Counted from the first letter of the stretch, positions 17,200 through 26,663 are shown. The stretch: 64,000 bases of DNA from Thalassospira indica (GCF_003403095.1 NZ_CP031555.1:3536001-3600000), one strand, 5' to 3'. The notes: generated from the sequence alone by a model not told the origin. Translations and numbers: made by a program.

Positions 17200-19316
17200 G
17201 ACGTCGCCCCCTCGGTTGCCATGGCCGTCTGTGGCTTGCCATAGGCGGCACGCGGCTTGGCACCGTTCAAAACAATGCCCTCCGGCACTATATTGGCCGC
17301 GCGCAATTGCGACAGGGCCTGGGTGATATCGCGGCGCTTGCTGTGGCCGCAGCGCAGGGCAAACAGCCTGACATCGGCCAGTCCCAGCGCAATCACACCA
17401 TCGGCAACCGACAGGATCGGCGGCGTATCGATAATCACATGATCAAACCGGGTGCGCAGGCGCTTGATCAAATCAGGTAATTGCCCGTCAATCATGCCCG
17501 TCGCGATATTCCCAGGTACTGGCATACGCGCACCAAGATATCGATACCCCTCGCCGTTTTCTGCGCCGGCGAGGGCGGCATCCAGATCCACAATCCCTGA
17601 CATCACATCAGTCAGATCAGCAGTCATGTCACCGTCATGCCGCGCCCGGTTTGGCGGCGCCGGGTCATGCAAATCCGCATCAAGGACAATCACCGATGCT
17701 CCTAGTCCAGTCAGCTTTTTGGCCAGCGCATGAACGATGTGACTTTTGCCATCGCCCGAGAGTGCTGAGCCAACCGCAATCACCTGCCCGTCCTTATCGG
17801 ATTTGCTTGTTGCATCTCCGCCCTGCACCATGATCCGCATCAAAACTGCCAGATGGCCTGCGGCTTCGTCATGGGCAGCAACGCTGGTGGTCTTGTCCGC
17901 CCTCGACTGTTCCGGGATACGGGCAAATAACGGGATGCACAACGCCGCCTGAGGATCAAAGTCGTCATCAATGCTCTGATCGAAATAGTGACGCAGCAAT
18001 GCGGCAATCACAGCAGCAAACAGCGCCATCATGATCGCCAAGATGGCAAGATCGCGCTTGGCCGGAAATTCGGATGCCGCTGGCAAAGTTGGCGCACGCA
18101 GGATCGCGGCATCCCCCTGAAATGCTGCCATTTCACGGCGCAAGGCTTGCACCTGCTGGCCCAGCTCCTGAACATTGGCGCGCGCCATGGCGACAGACCG
18201 CACCAGGGCAGCCTGCCCCTGAACGCTTGTATTACGCAGCGCCATACGTTCCTGCCAACGATCCCGTTGGGCCGTGATCAGACGCAGCTTTTCTTCCGCC
18301 CCGGCAAGGGTGATATCCATTTGACCGGCGATATTGCTGGCGACAGCGCTCAGTTGTTTATGCAGATCATCCAGTTCTTGCTGCTTGCCCTGCATGGTTG
18401 GATGCTTGGGGCCGTAACGCTGATCAAGCCTGACGAATTCCTGTTTCGTCGTCTCGAATTGTGCCGAGATTTGGCGTACCATCGGATGGCTTGCCACACC
18501 GTCAATCGCCAGCAGTTCATCAAGGTTTGCCGCCTCATTGCGGCTTTGGCGCGCAAGCCTGAGGCTGACAACCTCTTGCCCCAGTTTTTCAGCCTGCTCA
18601 TCGAGTGCATAGATGCGATCAAGCATCCGCGCATTCTCATCCGGGTCCAGAATACCGGCGCTGTTTTGCAAGCTGGCCAGATCCCCTTCCAGACCATCCA
18701 AGTCAGTTTGCGCAGATTGAAATTGCGCTTCCGCCTCGGCAAGTTGCCTTCGAATGGCGGCTTTTTGCCGGTCTTCACGCTGCCACAGATAGCTTTCAAC
18801 AACGGCCATCAACGCCTCTTGCGCTGTTTTCGGATGGCTCGCGGTGAACGACACTTCAATGACCGCCGCATTGCCAACCCGGGCGATTTCCAAAGCATTG
18901 CGAAGATGAGAGATCCCGTCTGTTTCGAGATCACTGGATATCGGCGTATCCGTCAGCGAGACACCCTCTCCGCGCAAAACCGAAAGTGCGGTGGAAAGTG
19001 TTTCCTGCCCTTTGATTTCGGCAATTGCCGTTTCGATTTCCTGGGCGGTTACAATGCGACGGTCAGTGTTGAATGCCGCTGGCATCTGGCGTTCCGCGAT
19101 TTCCACATTTGAAGAAAGCCCGATTTCGGTGACGGACCGATAATCCCCCTGCCAATTGGCGATGCCGCTCAGAAGCGCGATCAGAACCACAACAAAGGTC
19201 AGTGCCACAACCCCGCGCCGTTGCCAAAGAATGCTCAGCAAATCGCGCAAGGACGGATCAAACCGTTCTTGCGCGGAGCTGGTAATCGCGACGGGATGGT
19301 TGGGATGCTCTGTCAT
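17196..19316 (-). CDS. Wzc-like polysaccharide co-polymerase with P-loop (BY-kinase-like) domain
   Basis: A 706-residue inner-membrane protein. An N-terminal membrane helix (VVALTFVVVLIALLSGI) is followed by a Wzz/GNVR periplasmic region with long coiled coils. A second helix (LAILAIMMALFAAVIAALL) leads to a cytoplasmic ATPase domain. Walker A reads SALSGDGKSH (canonical forms have PxEGKS/T), Walker A' is VIVLDADLHDP and Walker B is HVIIDTPP. The usual C-terminal tyrosine cluster is absent: the tail has only one Tyr (AAYGKPQT). It probably sets polymer length in a Wzy-type system; kinase activity is uncertain. It starts in an ATGA overlap with the upstream gene. Confidence 0.8.
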   Translation of the reverse strand: MTEHPNHPVAITSSAQERFDPSLRDLLSILWQRRGVVALTFVVVLIALLSGIANWQGDYRSVTEIGLSSNVEIAERQMPAAFNTDRRIVTAQEIETAIAEIKGQETLSTALSVLRGEGVSLTDTPISSDLETDGISHLRNALEIARVGNAAVIEVSFTASHPKTAQEALMAVVESYLWQREDRQKAAIRRQLAEAEAQFQSAQTDLDGLEGDLASLQNSAGILDPDENARMLDRIYALDEQAEKLGQEVVSLRLARQSRNEAANLDELLAIDGVASHPMVRQISAQFETTKQEFVRLDQRYGPKHPTMQGKQQELDDLHKQLSAVASNIAGQMDITLAGAEEKLRLITAQRDRWQERMALRNTSVQGQAALVRSVAMARANVQELGQQVQALRREMAAFQGDAAILRAPTLPAASEFPAKRDLAILAIMMALFAAVIAALLRHYFDQSIDDDFDPQAALCIPLFARIPEQSRADKTTSVAAHDEAAGHLAVLMRIMVQGGDATSKSDKDGQVIAVGSALSGDGKSHIVHALAKKLTGLGASVIVLDADLHDPAPPNRARHDGDMTADLTDVMSGIVDLDAALAGAENGEGYRYLGARMPVPGNIATGMIDGQLPDLIKRLRTRFDHVIIDTPPILSVADGVIALGLADVRLFALRCGHSKRRDITQALSQLRAANIVPEGIVLNGAKPRAAYGKPQTAMATEGATS

Positions 19317-19990
19317 CTCGGGCTTGCATCCTCAAGCTCTGGAATTCTTACAGATTCCTGATAATCCTCAACACGCCAATAGCTGTCAGTGGTGGGGTTT
19401 CGCTGGCCGCCAGCAAAAAGAAGCGAATAACGCCGCGCCCGTTCGATTTCAGGTGGCCGCCCCAAACCAATAACACGCGGTGATGCATCAGTCTCGATGC
19501 TTGCAGCAAATGATCGCTGTTCGCCCGCGAATATCGTTGCTTGATTGGCATTGCGTTCAAACAGGCGCTCTGCCAAATCCGCAGAATTACGCCGGACGAT
19601 TTCCGACAGGCGCCCGGGGTCGGGATGAAGATCAAGCAGACGCAAGACCACCCCACCCAGCACGGTCTCCAGCAAAAAACGGCTACTGCCACCGCCCAGA
19701 ACCACATCAAACAGACCAAGCAGGAGTTTAAGACTGTCCTCTGCCTCCTGCCAATCGATGTCAGATTGTTGGTTGGCGGCATCCTCTGACAGCACAGCTC
19801 CGACAAGTGCATCAATCAGTTGGGCGACGTCTTCGGTGGCTTCTACCTTTGCGATTTCGGTTTCAATCCAGCTGATCGCCGCCTGCCGGTTTTCCAGATC
19901 AAATATTGCTGTGGTTGTCGGCTGCGCCCGAACTTCGACAACTGTTGTCAGCATCATAAAGATGACCGAAATGGTTGCTGTTTTCCGCAA
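19313..19990 (-). CDS. Putative secreted protein of the exopolysaccharide operon
   Basis: A protein of about 225 residues if translation begins at the TTG at 19990, giving a textbook signal peptide (RKTATISVIFMMLTTVV, cleavage after VRA). The mature part has two helical blocks (QAAISWIETEIAKVE; LLLGLFDVVLGGGSSRFL) and a basic C-terminal half. No family recognised. The frame has no stop between it and the glycosyltransferase remnant upstream, so it is formally one open frame to 20197; the signal-peptide start is the more sensible reading. The stop overlaps the start of the Wzc-like gene (ATGA). Confidence 0.55.
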   Translation of the reverse strand: MRKTATISVIFMMLTTVVEVRAQPTTTAIFDLENRQAAISWIETEIAKVEATEDVAQLIDALVGAVLSEDAANQQSDIDWQEAEDSLKLLLGLFDVVLGGGSSRFLLETVLGGVVLRLLDLHPDPGRLSEIVRRNSADLAERLFERNANQATIFAGEQRSFAASIETDASPRVIGLGRPPEIERARRYSLLFAGGQRNPTTDSYWRVEDYQESVRIPELEDASPR

Positions 19991-20776
19991 GACACGCCAA
20001 AGGCGCCGGAGTTGAAAACGCAGAATCCTTGGCACAACAAGGCAGGCAAATGCCCAAAGCCCGCGCCCATAGCGCGGGATCATGTAGCGTGGCTGACAGA
20101 AGATGCGCCAAATGAACTCCAGCCCGCACCGCTGCAAGATAGCCGGGGCGCGTCGGACATTCCCGGCCAGAACATCAAACGCCCCGCCAACACCCATGGC
20201 AAAACCGCATCCGGTCTTGGGCGCTTACTGATCAACGAACAGCTCCTTGCGCGGGGATGGCAAGGCGACAAAAAGGGCGTCTGGTTTGGTCTGTGCAACA
20301 CAATCGGCCAGCTTTTCATCATCGGGCTCATAACCGTGATGGGTACCCGCGATGATCAAACCGGGGAAACGTGCAGGCAATATCACCTGCAACTGATCCA
20401 AAACACCCTGACGTGCCCCCAACAGAAAGACCCGCGTGCCATCCTGTGCGAACTGCGCCAGAAGATCGGTCATCAGATCAATTCCAGTCACCCGCTCGGC
20501 AACCCTGATCCCCAACAGGCGGGCTGCCCACACAATCCCCATGCCATCAGCCGACAGGCAATCTGCGCGCGAAAGTGCCGCAAGCAAACGATCATCGCGC
20601 ATGACTGCGGTCAGTTTGCTCGCATTCAGGCAATGGTGATGAAAACAGGCTTGGCTGGCACTCGCCGTACCTTTGCGAAGCCTCGAGGCGATATCAGCAC
20701 AGACGAGACGGCGTCGTCTTGTATCCAGCGGCAACCCGAAGAAGACAGCTTTGTGCCCTTTGAGTTCGTCACGCAT
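19991..20776 (-). pseudogene. WecG/TagA/CpsF-family glycosyltransferase interrupted by an in-frame stop
   Basis: The N-terminal part (20225-20776, 183 codons) has the family motifs HHHCLNASKL, LSADGMGIVWAARLLG and RVFLLGARQGVLDQL, ending LPSPRKELFVDQ then TAA. Nine codons later, in the same frame, the family C-terminal half resumes with MGVGGAFDVLAG and RRAPAILQRCGLEF. No indel is needed, so a single sense codon has become TAA at 20225-20227. Intact members transfer a sugar (for example ManNAc(A)) to a lipid-linked acceptor on the cytoplasmic face. The right-hand limit of the remnant is uncertain because the frame continues into the secreted-protein gene. Confidence 0.8.
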
Positions 20777-20884
20777 GTGCCACCCCTGTCACCCCGGCCG
20801 GACACTTAAAAAACGGCAGAAACACAAAGTTCCTGCTATTGGCGTCCGTCTTTCGCCGCCGTCAACGATCTAAGTCACGGCTAA

Positions 20885-20912
20885 TTGGTTGAATTGAATG
20901 GTAACTTATGAT
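20885..20912 (+). promoter_or_regulatory. Candidate promoter for the rightward glycosyltransferase operon
   Basis: TTGGTT (20885-20890), a 16-bp spacer and TATGAT (20907-20912) lie in the divergent intergenic region about 30 bp before the GTG at 20942. Consensus match only; weak. Confidence 0.3.
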
Positions 20913-20941
20913 TGAGTTGCAGGCAATATTAGCATCTCAAG

Positions 20942-22078
20942 GTGATCACCGCGGTGAGGGTGACTTTGCTGACCAACCTTGTGCCACCCTACCGATCTGA
21001 CGCCTATAACGCGCTTCATCATCGCGCGATGGCCGCAGGCGGATGTTTGCGTGTCCTATGTACCCAACATCGCGAACCACAACGCAACTGGTCAATCACA
21101 ACACCCGCATTTGACCATATCACCTTGCCGGGCGTTCAAATTCCCCTTGGTGAAAACCGAACCCTATCACTTCCGTTTGGCGTCACCCGGGCTGTTTGCC
21201 GTGAACCAAGTGATGCGTTGATCATAAATGGTTTTGGCATCGCGCAATGGCAGGCGCAAAACTGGGCGCTGAAACACCACATTCCGACCGTGCTGCAATT
21301 CGATGGCTGGGCAGGCTCCGATGCCACCTATGACAATCCGCTTCGGCGCAGATTACGCCGGGTCATGATTGCCCGTGCCGATGGCTTCGTCGCCGCCAGT
21401 TCGCGCGGGGCGAGTTGGTTTGAAAGCCATGGCGTATCGCCAGATCGTATTTGGATCGCGCCCATCCCTGCGTCATTTCCCTTGCCCGATATCTCCGCCA
21501 ACCAAAACTTGGCGGAACGACAATACGACATCGCCTGGCTTGGTCGCACGACGGCTTCAAAGGGCTTTGACGTCTTCATGCGGATTGCGGCAGGACTTTC
21601 ACAAGCAGGCATTGCAAAACGCATCGCCATCGTTGGCAGTACCGACATCAAAAGAACCAACAGGCTTGCGAAATCATCCGGCCTTGGTGACCCGGTGGAT
21701 GTATTCGGACAACTGTCCCCCGATCAACTGCCGCCCATTCTGACCAACAGCAAGATCGCCCTTTTCCCAAGCCGAAATGATGCCTATGGCGTTGGTGTAA
21801 TTGATGCGATTGCCTGTGGCGCGGTTGCACTCGCAAGTCCATTCACCGGTTGCGCACCGGATATTTTGCGCGGTCCCGAAATCCTGCCGATCGATAATCC
21901 GCAAGGTTGGATCGCGACCTGCAAACGCCTTCTTGATGCGCCGCAGCTTCTCGAGGACACGCGTTTGCATCAAGCAAGGGCAATTGCCAATAACACACCA
22001 GCCCATCACAGCGACATCATGTGGCAGGCAGTTCATCAGGCGGTTAATCAAAACCCGCACATGCGACGGTGGGAATGA
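20942..22078 (+). CDS. GT4-type glycosyltransferase
   Basis: A 378-residue GT-B protein. The N-terminal acceptor domain begins VRVTLLTNLVPPYRSDAY. The C-terminal donor domain has DIAWLGRTTASKGFDVFMRI and the retaining-GT4 region FPSRNDAYGVGVIDAIACG, where both acidic positions of the E-x7-E motif are Asp. It would transfer a sugar from a nucleotide donor to the growing repeat unit at the inner membrane. First gene of a rightward operon; starts at GTG 20942. Its stop overlaps the next gene's ATG. Confidence 0.85.
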   Translation: MITAVRVTLLTNLVPPYRSDAYNALHHRAMAAGGCLRVLCTQHREPQRNWSITTPAFDHITLPGVQIPLGENRTLSLPFGVTRAVCREPSDALIINGFGIAQWQAQNWALKHHIPTVLQFDGWAGSDATYDNPLRRRLRRVMIARADGFVAASSRGASWFESHGVSPDRIWIAPIPASFPLPDISANQNLAERQYDIAWLGRTTASKGFDVFMRIAAGLSQAGIAKRIAIVGSTDIKRTNRLAKSSGLGDPVDVFGQLSPDQLPPILTNSKIALFPSRNDAYGVGVIDAIACGAVALASPFTGCAPDILRGPEILPIDNPQGWIATCKRLLDAPQLLEDTRLHQARAIANNTPAHHSDIMWQAVHQAVNQNPHMRRWE

Positions 22079-23283
22079 TCACGCCAAATCACAATCTCAG
22101 CTTGAAATCCGAGCCATCCGTCTGGATCATCAGCCGTGTCGATCAGGCCAGGATTCTGGCCAAGCACCTCGCCGAGCAGGATCGGCTGGTACGTTGGGAC
22201 AGTTTTTGGCGCCATGACGGTACGGGTCTTATTCGCCCGCCATCACGCCATGTCGGCACTGCACTTTGCAACATCCCCGGCCGCCACCTTCTGCCTGATC
22301 TACTAGGAAAAACGGCCCAAAAGCTTCGGTTACCGGCACGCAATCTTTACTCTGACATTCCGCTTTCGCTGCTGGCCGCCTTTCGAATGCCAAACGCCGA
22401 TATCCTGCATGGGCAGGGCAATTACAGCCTGCCTGCGATGCGTCGCGCAAAGGCAAGCAATATGATCACGATCTCCGATGTCACCGGCCAACTGGCTGAA
22501 ACCCGCCATGTTCAGCTTGTCGACGAATATGCATCCCACGGCCGCGCCCACCGCGAAATATCGACCTTCCTTGCCGCTCGGCGCACGGCAGAAGCCCGAT
22601 TTGCCGATGCGGTATTTGCGCCCTCGGATACGGTCGCGGACGGTCTGCAAAGAACTGGCATCGCGCCAGACAAGATATATCTGGTCCCCTTCACATCACC
22701 CCATTGTCGGGCGTTGTTGGATCGGGAACGTTTCGCGCGTGACGATACGGTCATTAGGCTTCTTTATGTTGGCAATCTGTCGCTTGCCAAGGGCACAGCC
22801 CATCTTCTGGCGGCTTGGAAAACCATCCGCCGGCAATTCCGCTTAAGGGTCGAGCTCACCCTGATCGGGACGGCGCAGCCCTGTGCCAGGGGCCTGCTTT
22901 CAAATCTGCCCGACGGGGTGAAGTGGTTTGGCCCCCTGCCGCACGATCAGGTTGCTGATCATATGTTGTCTTCCGACATTTTCGTCTTTCCCAGTCTGAC
23001 AGAGGGCAGCAGCCTTGCCACCATGGAAGCGATGGCAGCTGGTTGTGCCGTCATCACCACGTTCGATGCCGGAAGTCCGGTCATCAATCATCAAAGCGGC
23101 CTGATCATCCCGCCAAGGGATCAGGATGCGCTTGTAACGGCAGCGTCGGCACTGATCACCCTGGCCGAGATGCGCCGAACCATCGCCCAAAAGGCGCGTG
23201 ATCAAATCGCCCGCGACCTTCGCGACACCTATGGCACGCGGGTTGATCATGCATATGAAACCATCCTGTCGCGCCATGGTTAG
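22075..23283 (+). CDS. GT4-type glycosyltransferase
   Basis: A protein of about 402 residues. The C-terminal donor domain carries IRLLYVGNLSLAKGTAHLL and FPSLTEGSSLATMEAMAAG, an intact E-x7-E motif, with ITTFDAGSPVI after it. The N-terminal acceptor domain is less conserved. The ATG at 22075 sits in an ATGA overlap with the previous stop and follows a GGTGGG site; a GTG at 22069 is the alternative. Acts in repeat-unit assembly. Its own stop overlaps the flippase start. Confidence 0.85.
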   Translation: MITPNHNLSLKSEPSVWIISRVDQARILAKHLAEQDRLVRWDSFWRHDGTGLIRPPSRHVGTALCNIPGRHLLPDLLGKTAQKLRLPARNLYSDIPLSLLAAFRMPNADILHGQGNYSLPAMRRAKASNMITISDVTGQLAETRHVQLVDEYASHGRAHREISTFLAARRTAEARFADAVFAPSDTVADGLQRTGIAPDKIYLVPFTSPHCRALLDRERFARDDTVIRLLYVGNLSLAKGTAHLLAAWKTIRRQFRLRVELTLIGTAQPCARGLLSNLPDGVKWFGPLPHDQVADHMLSSDIFVFPSLTEGSSLATMEAMAAGCAVITTFDAGSPVINHQSGLIIPPRDQDALVTAASALITLAEMRRTIAQKARDQIARDLRDTYGTRVDHAYETILSRHG

Positions 23284-24421
23284 ATGGTCCACCCTCCTAA
23301 AATCAGCGGGTACTCGCCTATATCCATTGTGGATGATCGGCGCCAATATGATCGCGCGGCTGGGCGGTATGGCAACCCTTGTTCTGATTGGTCATGCCTA
23401 TTCAGAGGCCGATCTCGGAACCTATTTCCAATTGCTCGCCATGGTCGGTCTTGCGGTTACCGCGACGCAGGCTGGCAGTGGTCCGCTTCTGGTACGAATG
23501 GCACAAAATGCGGCCTTCGGACAGGCCATGCATGTTGTCACCACAAGGTTCCTGATTGCAGGTTTCGCCTCGATCCTGATTGTCACGACAACCAGCGTTC
23601 CGCTTGCGAAATATTGGCCACTAATCCTGATACCGTTTGCCGCGGCCCTTTCCCCCGACTGGATGATTGCGGCCAAAACCCGCTTCTCACGGCTTGGCAT
23701 GATTGCGGTTATTGGTCAGGCATGCGGGATAGTGGTGGCGGTTTGGGCATCGCTCAGCCATTCAGATTTGGCGCTTTATCTCATCGCACCTGCGGTTTCT
23801 CTGGCCAACCTTGCCCTCGCAACAGCGTTTGCATTTGAACAATCCTCCACAAAAGCCCCAATGGCACCTAAGGGCAGCGTATTCGGCCTTGTCGGCTTCA
23901 CCCTGCTCGCCGGGTTCGTGCCAAATCTCGACTTTGTCCTGTTGGGCACAGACAACGATCCACTGTTTCTGGCGCAGCGCGTTTTCCTGTTTTGCGCCGG
24001 CCTGATTGCAGCCATTGCCTCAACCCTGTTTGCCAAAAACGAGGTGGGCCAAATACGTGACATCTGGCTTTTGGCACCGATGGCTCTGATCTCGGGCCTG
24101 CTGTTGTTCCTGCCAGGCAACTTGGCCAATCTATTTTATGCCAGCCCGTCAGATGATCTGTTCACGATCCTTCAAATCGGTGCAGCCTGGCCAGTATTGA
24201 TGGCGTTCATCGCCCGACAAATCCTGATCTTGCAGGAAATATCAGCGGCAAAATGGCTGGGTTGGGGATGCCTTGCACTGATGATCATCACGGCATTCGT
24301 CATGCCGACCAGCGAACTCGCACCCGACATCATGAAACTGATTGAATTCCGCCTGGCCTGTCTGGTTCTGATCCTGCTGGCCTGCCAGAAAGTTGCAACA
24401 AGACGGCAGGTCGTGGCATGA
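23276..24421 (+). CDS. Wzx-like polysaccharide flippase (MATE/MOP superfamily)
   Basis: A protein of about 381 residues with roughly ten to twelve membrane helices, starting WMIGANMIARLGGMATLVLIG and with an early LGTYFQLLAMVGLAV segment, the pattern of oligosaccharide flippases that move lipid-linked repeat units to the periplasm. ATG at 23276 overlaps the upstream stop by eight bases (ATGGTTAG). Slightly shorter than typical Wzx (about 420). Its position between glycosyltransferases supports the role; sequence similarity to Wzx is modest. Confidence 0.7.
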   Translation: MVRWSTLLKSAGTRLYPLWMIGANMIARLGGMATLVLIGHAYSEADLGTYFQLLAMVGLAVTATQAGSGPLLVRMAQNAAFGQAMHVVTTRFLIAGFASILIVTTTSVPLAKYWPLILIPFAAALSPDWMIAAKTRFSRLGMIAVIGQACGIVVAVWASLSHSDLALYLIAPAVSLANLALATAFAFEQSSTKAPMAPKGSVFGLVGFTLLAGFVPNLDFVLLGTDNDPLFLAQRVFLFCAGLIAAIASTLFAKNEVGQIRDIWLLAPMALISGLLLFLPGNLANLFYASPSDDLFTILQIGAAWPVLMAFIARQILILQEISAAKWLGWGCLALMIITAFVMPTSELAPDIMKLIEFRLACLVLILLACQKVATRRQVVA

Positions 24422-25161
24422 TGAAACCGACCGTCACCATCACAAATAATAAGCTGATCAAGGGCCAATACGGTGACATCACCTTTGGCCCGTGGGGGCT
24501 GGAATGTTCGGACCAGCATTCCTTCGTGACACTCACCGACCAACCGCGAAACGCCAAACAGGTCGGCGACACCTGGCACCTTTCTGGGGGGCGAATACGT
24601 ATCGCGTACGAAACCCGTAAGCCCACCTCAAACACAGTCGGGCTTAAGCTACGCATTCAGGCACTGGACGACATCCTGCTGCAAGATGCCGTCATCCGGC
24701 TGGTTTTTGACAAAACCGCCATCAAACACGGGCGCATCGCAGACAAAACAGTTCACCACACCAACAGCGACAAGTACCGTCTTTATCCGACCAATAAGGC
24801 CGAACTGATCGGGCAGGATGGCGCAACCGTATCCGTGACATTGGATCATGCGGATGGGGCGGGCCGGTTTGATCCATACTTGTATCTCCGGGATCGCGAT
24901 GATTACTGGATCATTCATGCACGCCTGCTGCCAAGTGATCCGGTTGATCAGGTCTGGCTGCGCTGGGCAAACCGATTTTTCACGCTATGGGCACCGGATT
25001 GGTTTTCAGCTTTGCTCTGGCGCATGCCAGCTTTCAAAAAGCCGCTCTGGCGCTTGCGCGAACGCATGGGCCGTCACTGGCCGGAAATTCAGGCTGTGCC
25101 GCTTAATCGCCTCAAAGCAGGCCAGTCCTTGTCGATGGAGGTGACATGTCACTTTCATTAG
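24418..25161 (+). CDS. Unrecognised protein of the glycosyltransferase operon
   Basis: A 247-residue protein without signal peptide or clear membrane helix. The first 180 residues look beta-rich (VTITNNKLI, GRIRIAYETR, ATVSVTLDHAD), possibly a carbohydrate-binding sandwich. The C-terminal part is rich in Trp and basic residues (VWLRWANRFFTLWAP, KPLWRLRERMGRHW), suggesting membrane-surface contact. It starts in an ATGATGA overlap with the flippase and overlaps the next gene by 16 bases. No family recognised; a role with the neighbouring toroid-like protein is a guess. Confidence 0.6.
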   Translation: MMKPTVTITNNKLIKGQYGDITFGPWGLECSDQHSFVTLTDQPRNAKQVGDTWHLSGGRIRIAYETRKPTSNTVGLKLRIQALDDILLQDAVIRLVFDKTAIKHGRIADKTVHHTNSDKYRLYPTNKAELIGQDGATVSVTLDHADGAGRFDPYLYLRDRDDYWIIHARLLPSDPVDQVWLRWANRFFTLWAPDWFSALLWRMPAFKKPLWRLRERMGRHWPEIQAVPLNRLKAGQSLSMEVTCHFH

Positions 25162-26663
25162 GCCAGGACACGCTTCGCCTACGCTGCCAAAACCTGGCCA
25201 AGCGGATTGCAGACGATCTCGCAACACGTCAACTGAAGACTGGGCATTTTGAACAGCCGGACTTTTACGCCAAGGCCTTTGCCGTCAATCTCTGGACGCG
25301 GATTGATCCTGTCCGATTTGGCTCACATATCGACCGCGCCCTTGATGCTCTCCGATCAGAGCCGCGCGATAAAACTTGGCACCGCGAATTCATCGAATAT
25401 GCGTTGCTGGATACGCCGGGCCTGTCATCGGATACCACCACCGACATCCTTCGGGGAACAAAACCGCTATGTCCCGATGTCGCCAACTGGCAGATGCTTG
25501 GCCTGATCAATCGGCAGAAACGAAACGCAGGGCTTACGACAAAGCTCCTCGACCTCGTCCATTTCACCTTCATCTTGTTTCGCTATTGGCGCGCACCAGT
25601 TTTCATCGATCGACCAGACTGCTTCTCCGCACAATACCACGCCTTTTGCACAGCACTTCTGTCTGACAGTCCCAATAAACGCCATCAACGGATTGCCAAC
25701 CGGGCAACAGAAATCTTGGCACAACTTGTCGGCTCGCATGGCTTTGTCAATCTGCTTGGACGTGGTGCGGGGCAGAGTTTTGGCGCGGCCTGCGGGCTTT
25801 ATGTGTTGTTAAAATGCGGTTACCACAACGAAGCAGAAGCCATCCTTCATCGGTTGGAAGACGCTCTTGTTAAGGCCGGAAAACTCCCGCTCAATCTTCT
25901 GTCACCTGCCCCCTTGCCGAAAAATCCCGGCCCCGAAAATCCACAAACACCCGGGTGGTATAGCTATAACCGCCACGATGATTACCTCGCCTTTGCAGGC
26001 TATTGCCTTCTGAAGGCCTCGCAACTGCCAGCACCAAAACACATCCGTTCACCCGCACCGGAAACTACCGCGAAAAACATAGTCTCGCAGTTTTCATCCT
26101 CGTACTATCACGCGCAAATGACGCTATTTGGCCGACAGATTTTTGATGTCTCCGGCGCCCCCGTCATTGTTTCGGGCCAAGGAAAATCTACCCACATCCT
26201 CCTGCCACCAACCGGCGGCGAACAGGATGCACCCAGCCTTTATGACCAAGCCTCACAGCCGCTTCCCGCGGTTGGCGAGACCGAATTTGCCCGTTTTCTT
26301 GGTGCGCGGCAGATATCTGACAACAAGCTTGATATAAGCTTCGAGCTTGCCGGTATTGTTGGTCATCGAACAATCGAGTTTCAAAACGCGCGTGTTATTA
26401 TCTCTGATCAGACTCCCGACTACTCAGCTAACGAACTCGAACTCTTCCGAATTCTGATTGATGGCAACATCGGCCTGACTCAGATCGCGGAAGACACCAT
26501 CATCTGTCGCGAACTCGGAATAAAGCTGACGGCAAATGCCCCGCTACACATGATCCCACAAGCAACATTCAGCGCTGCTGGTCCGGCAACAAGGATCAGT
26601 GCGAAGACAGGGCAAGGAAATTGCGCCACTCTGACCATCTCATGGGGAGATTCTGATGCGTGA
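25146..26663 (+). CDS. Large unrecognised protein, possibly helical toroid plus beta-sandwich (heparinase/lyase-like layout)
   Basis: A 505-residue protein without signal peptide. Residues about 1-300 are helical with repeat-like segments (FYAKAFAVNLWTRIDP, RHDDYLAFAGYCLLKA) resembling an (alpha/alpha) toroid. Residues about 310-505 look beta-rich (VIVSGQGKSTHILLPP, CATLTISWGDSDA). That order is the plan of polysaccharide lyases such as heparinase II/III, but catalytic residues could not be assigned. It overlaps both neighbours (16 and 8 bases), so it belongs to the operon. It may edit or cleave lipid-linked glycan; inference only. Confidence 0.55.
   Translation: MSLSLGQDTLRLRCQNLAKRIADDLATRQLKTGHFEQPDFYAKAFAVNLWTRIDPVRFGSHIDRALDALRSEPRDKTWHREFIEYALLDTPGLSSDTTTDILRGTKPLCPDVANWQMLGLINRQKRNAGLTTKLLDLVHFTFILFRYWRAPVFIDRPDCFSAQYHAFCTALLSDSPNKRHQRIANRATEILAQLVGSHGFVNLLGRGAGQSFGAACGLYVLLKCGYHNEAEAILHRLEDALVKAGKLPLNLLSPAPLPKNPGPENPQTPGWYSYNRHDDYLAFAGYCLLKASQLPAPKHIRSPAPETTAKNIVSQFSSSYYHAQMTLFGRQIFDVSGAPVIVSGQGKSTHILLPPTGGEQDAPSLYDQASQPLPAVGETEFARFLGARQISDNKLDISFELAGIVGHRTIEFQNARVIISDQTPDYSANELELFRILIDGNIGLTQIAEDTIICRELGIKLTANAPLHMIPQATFSAAGPATRISAKTGQGNCATLTISWGDSDA

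Noticed and set aside
17988..19112. Plus-strand frame of 374 codons opposite the Wzc-like gene
   Set aside because: Composition typical of an antisense shadow; the minus strand has Walker motifs and membrane helices.
20195..20197. ATG at 20197 as a genuine start (MGVGGAFDVLAG)
   Set aside because: This is the conserved middle of WecG/TagA transferases, in frame with the N-terminal half; it is an internal codon after a stop, not a gene start.
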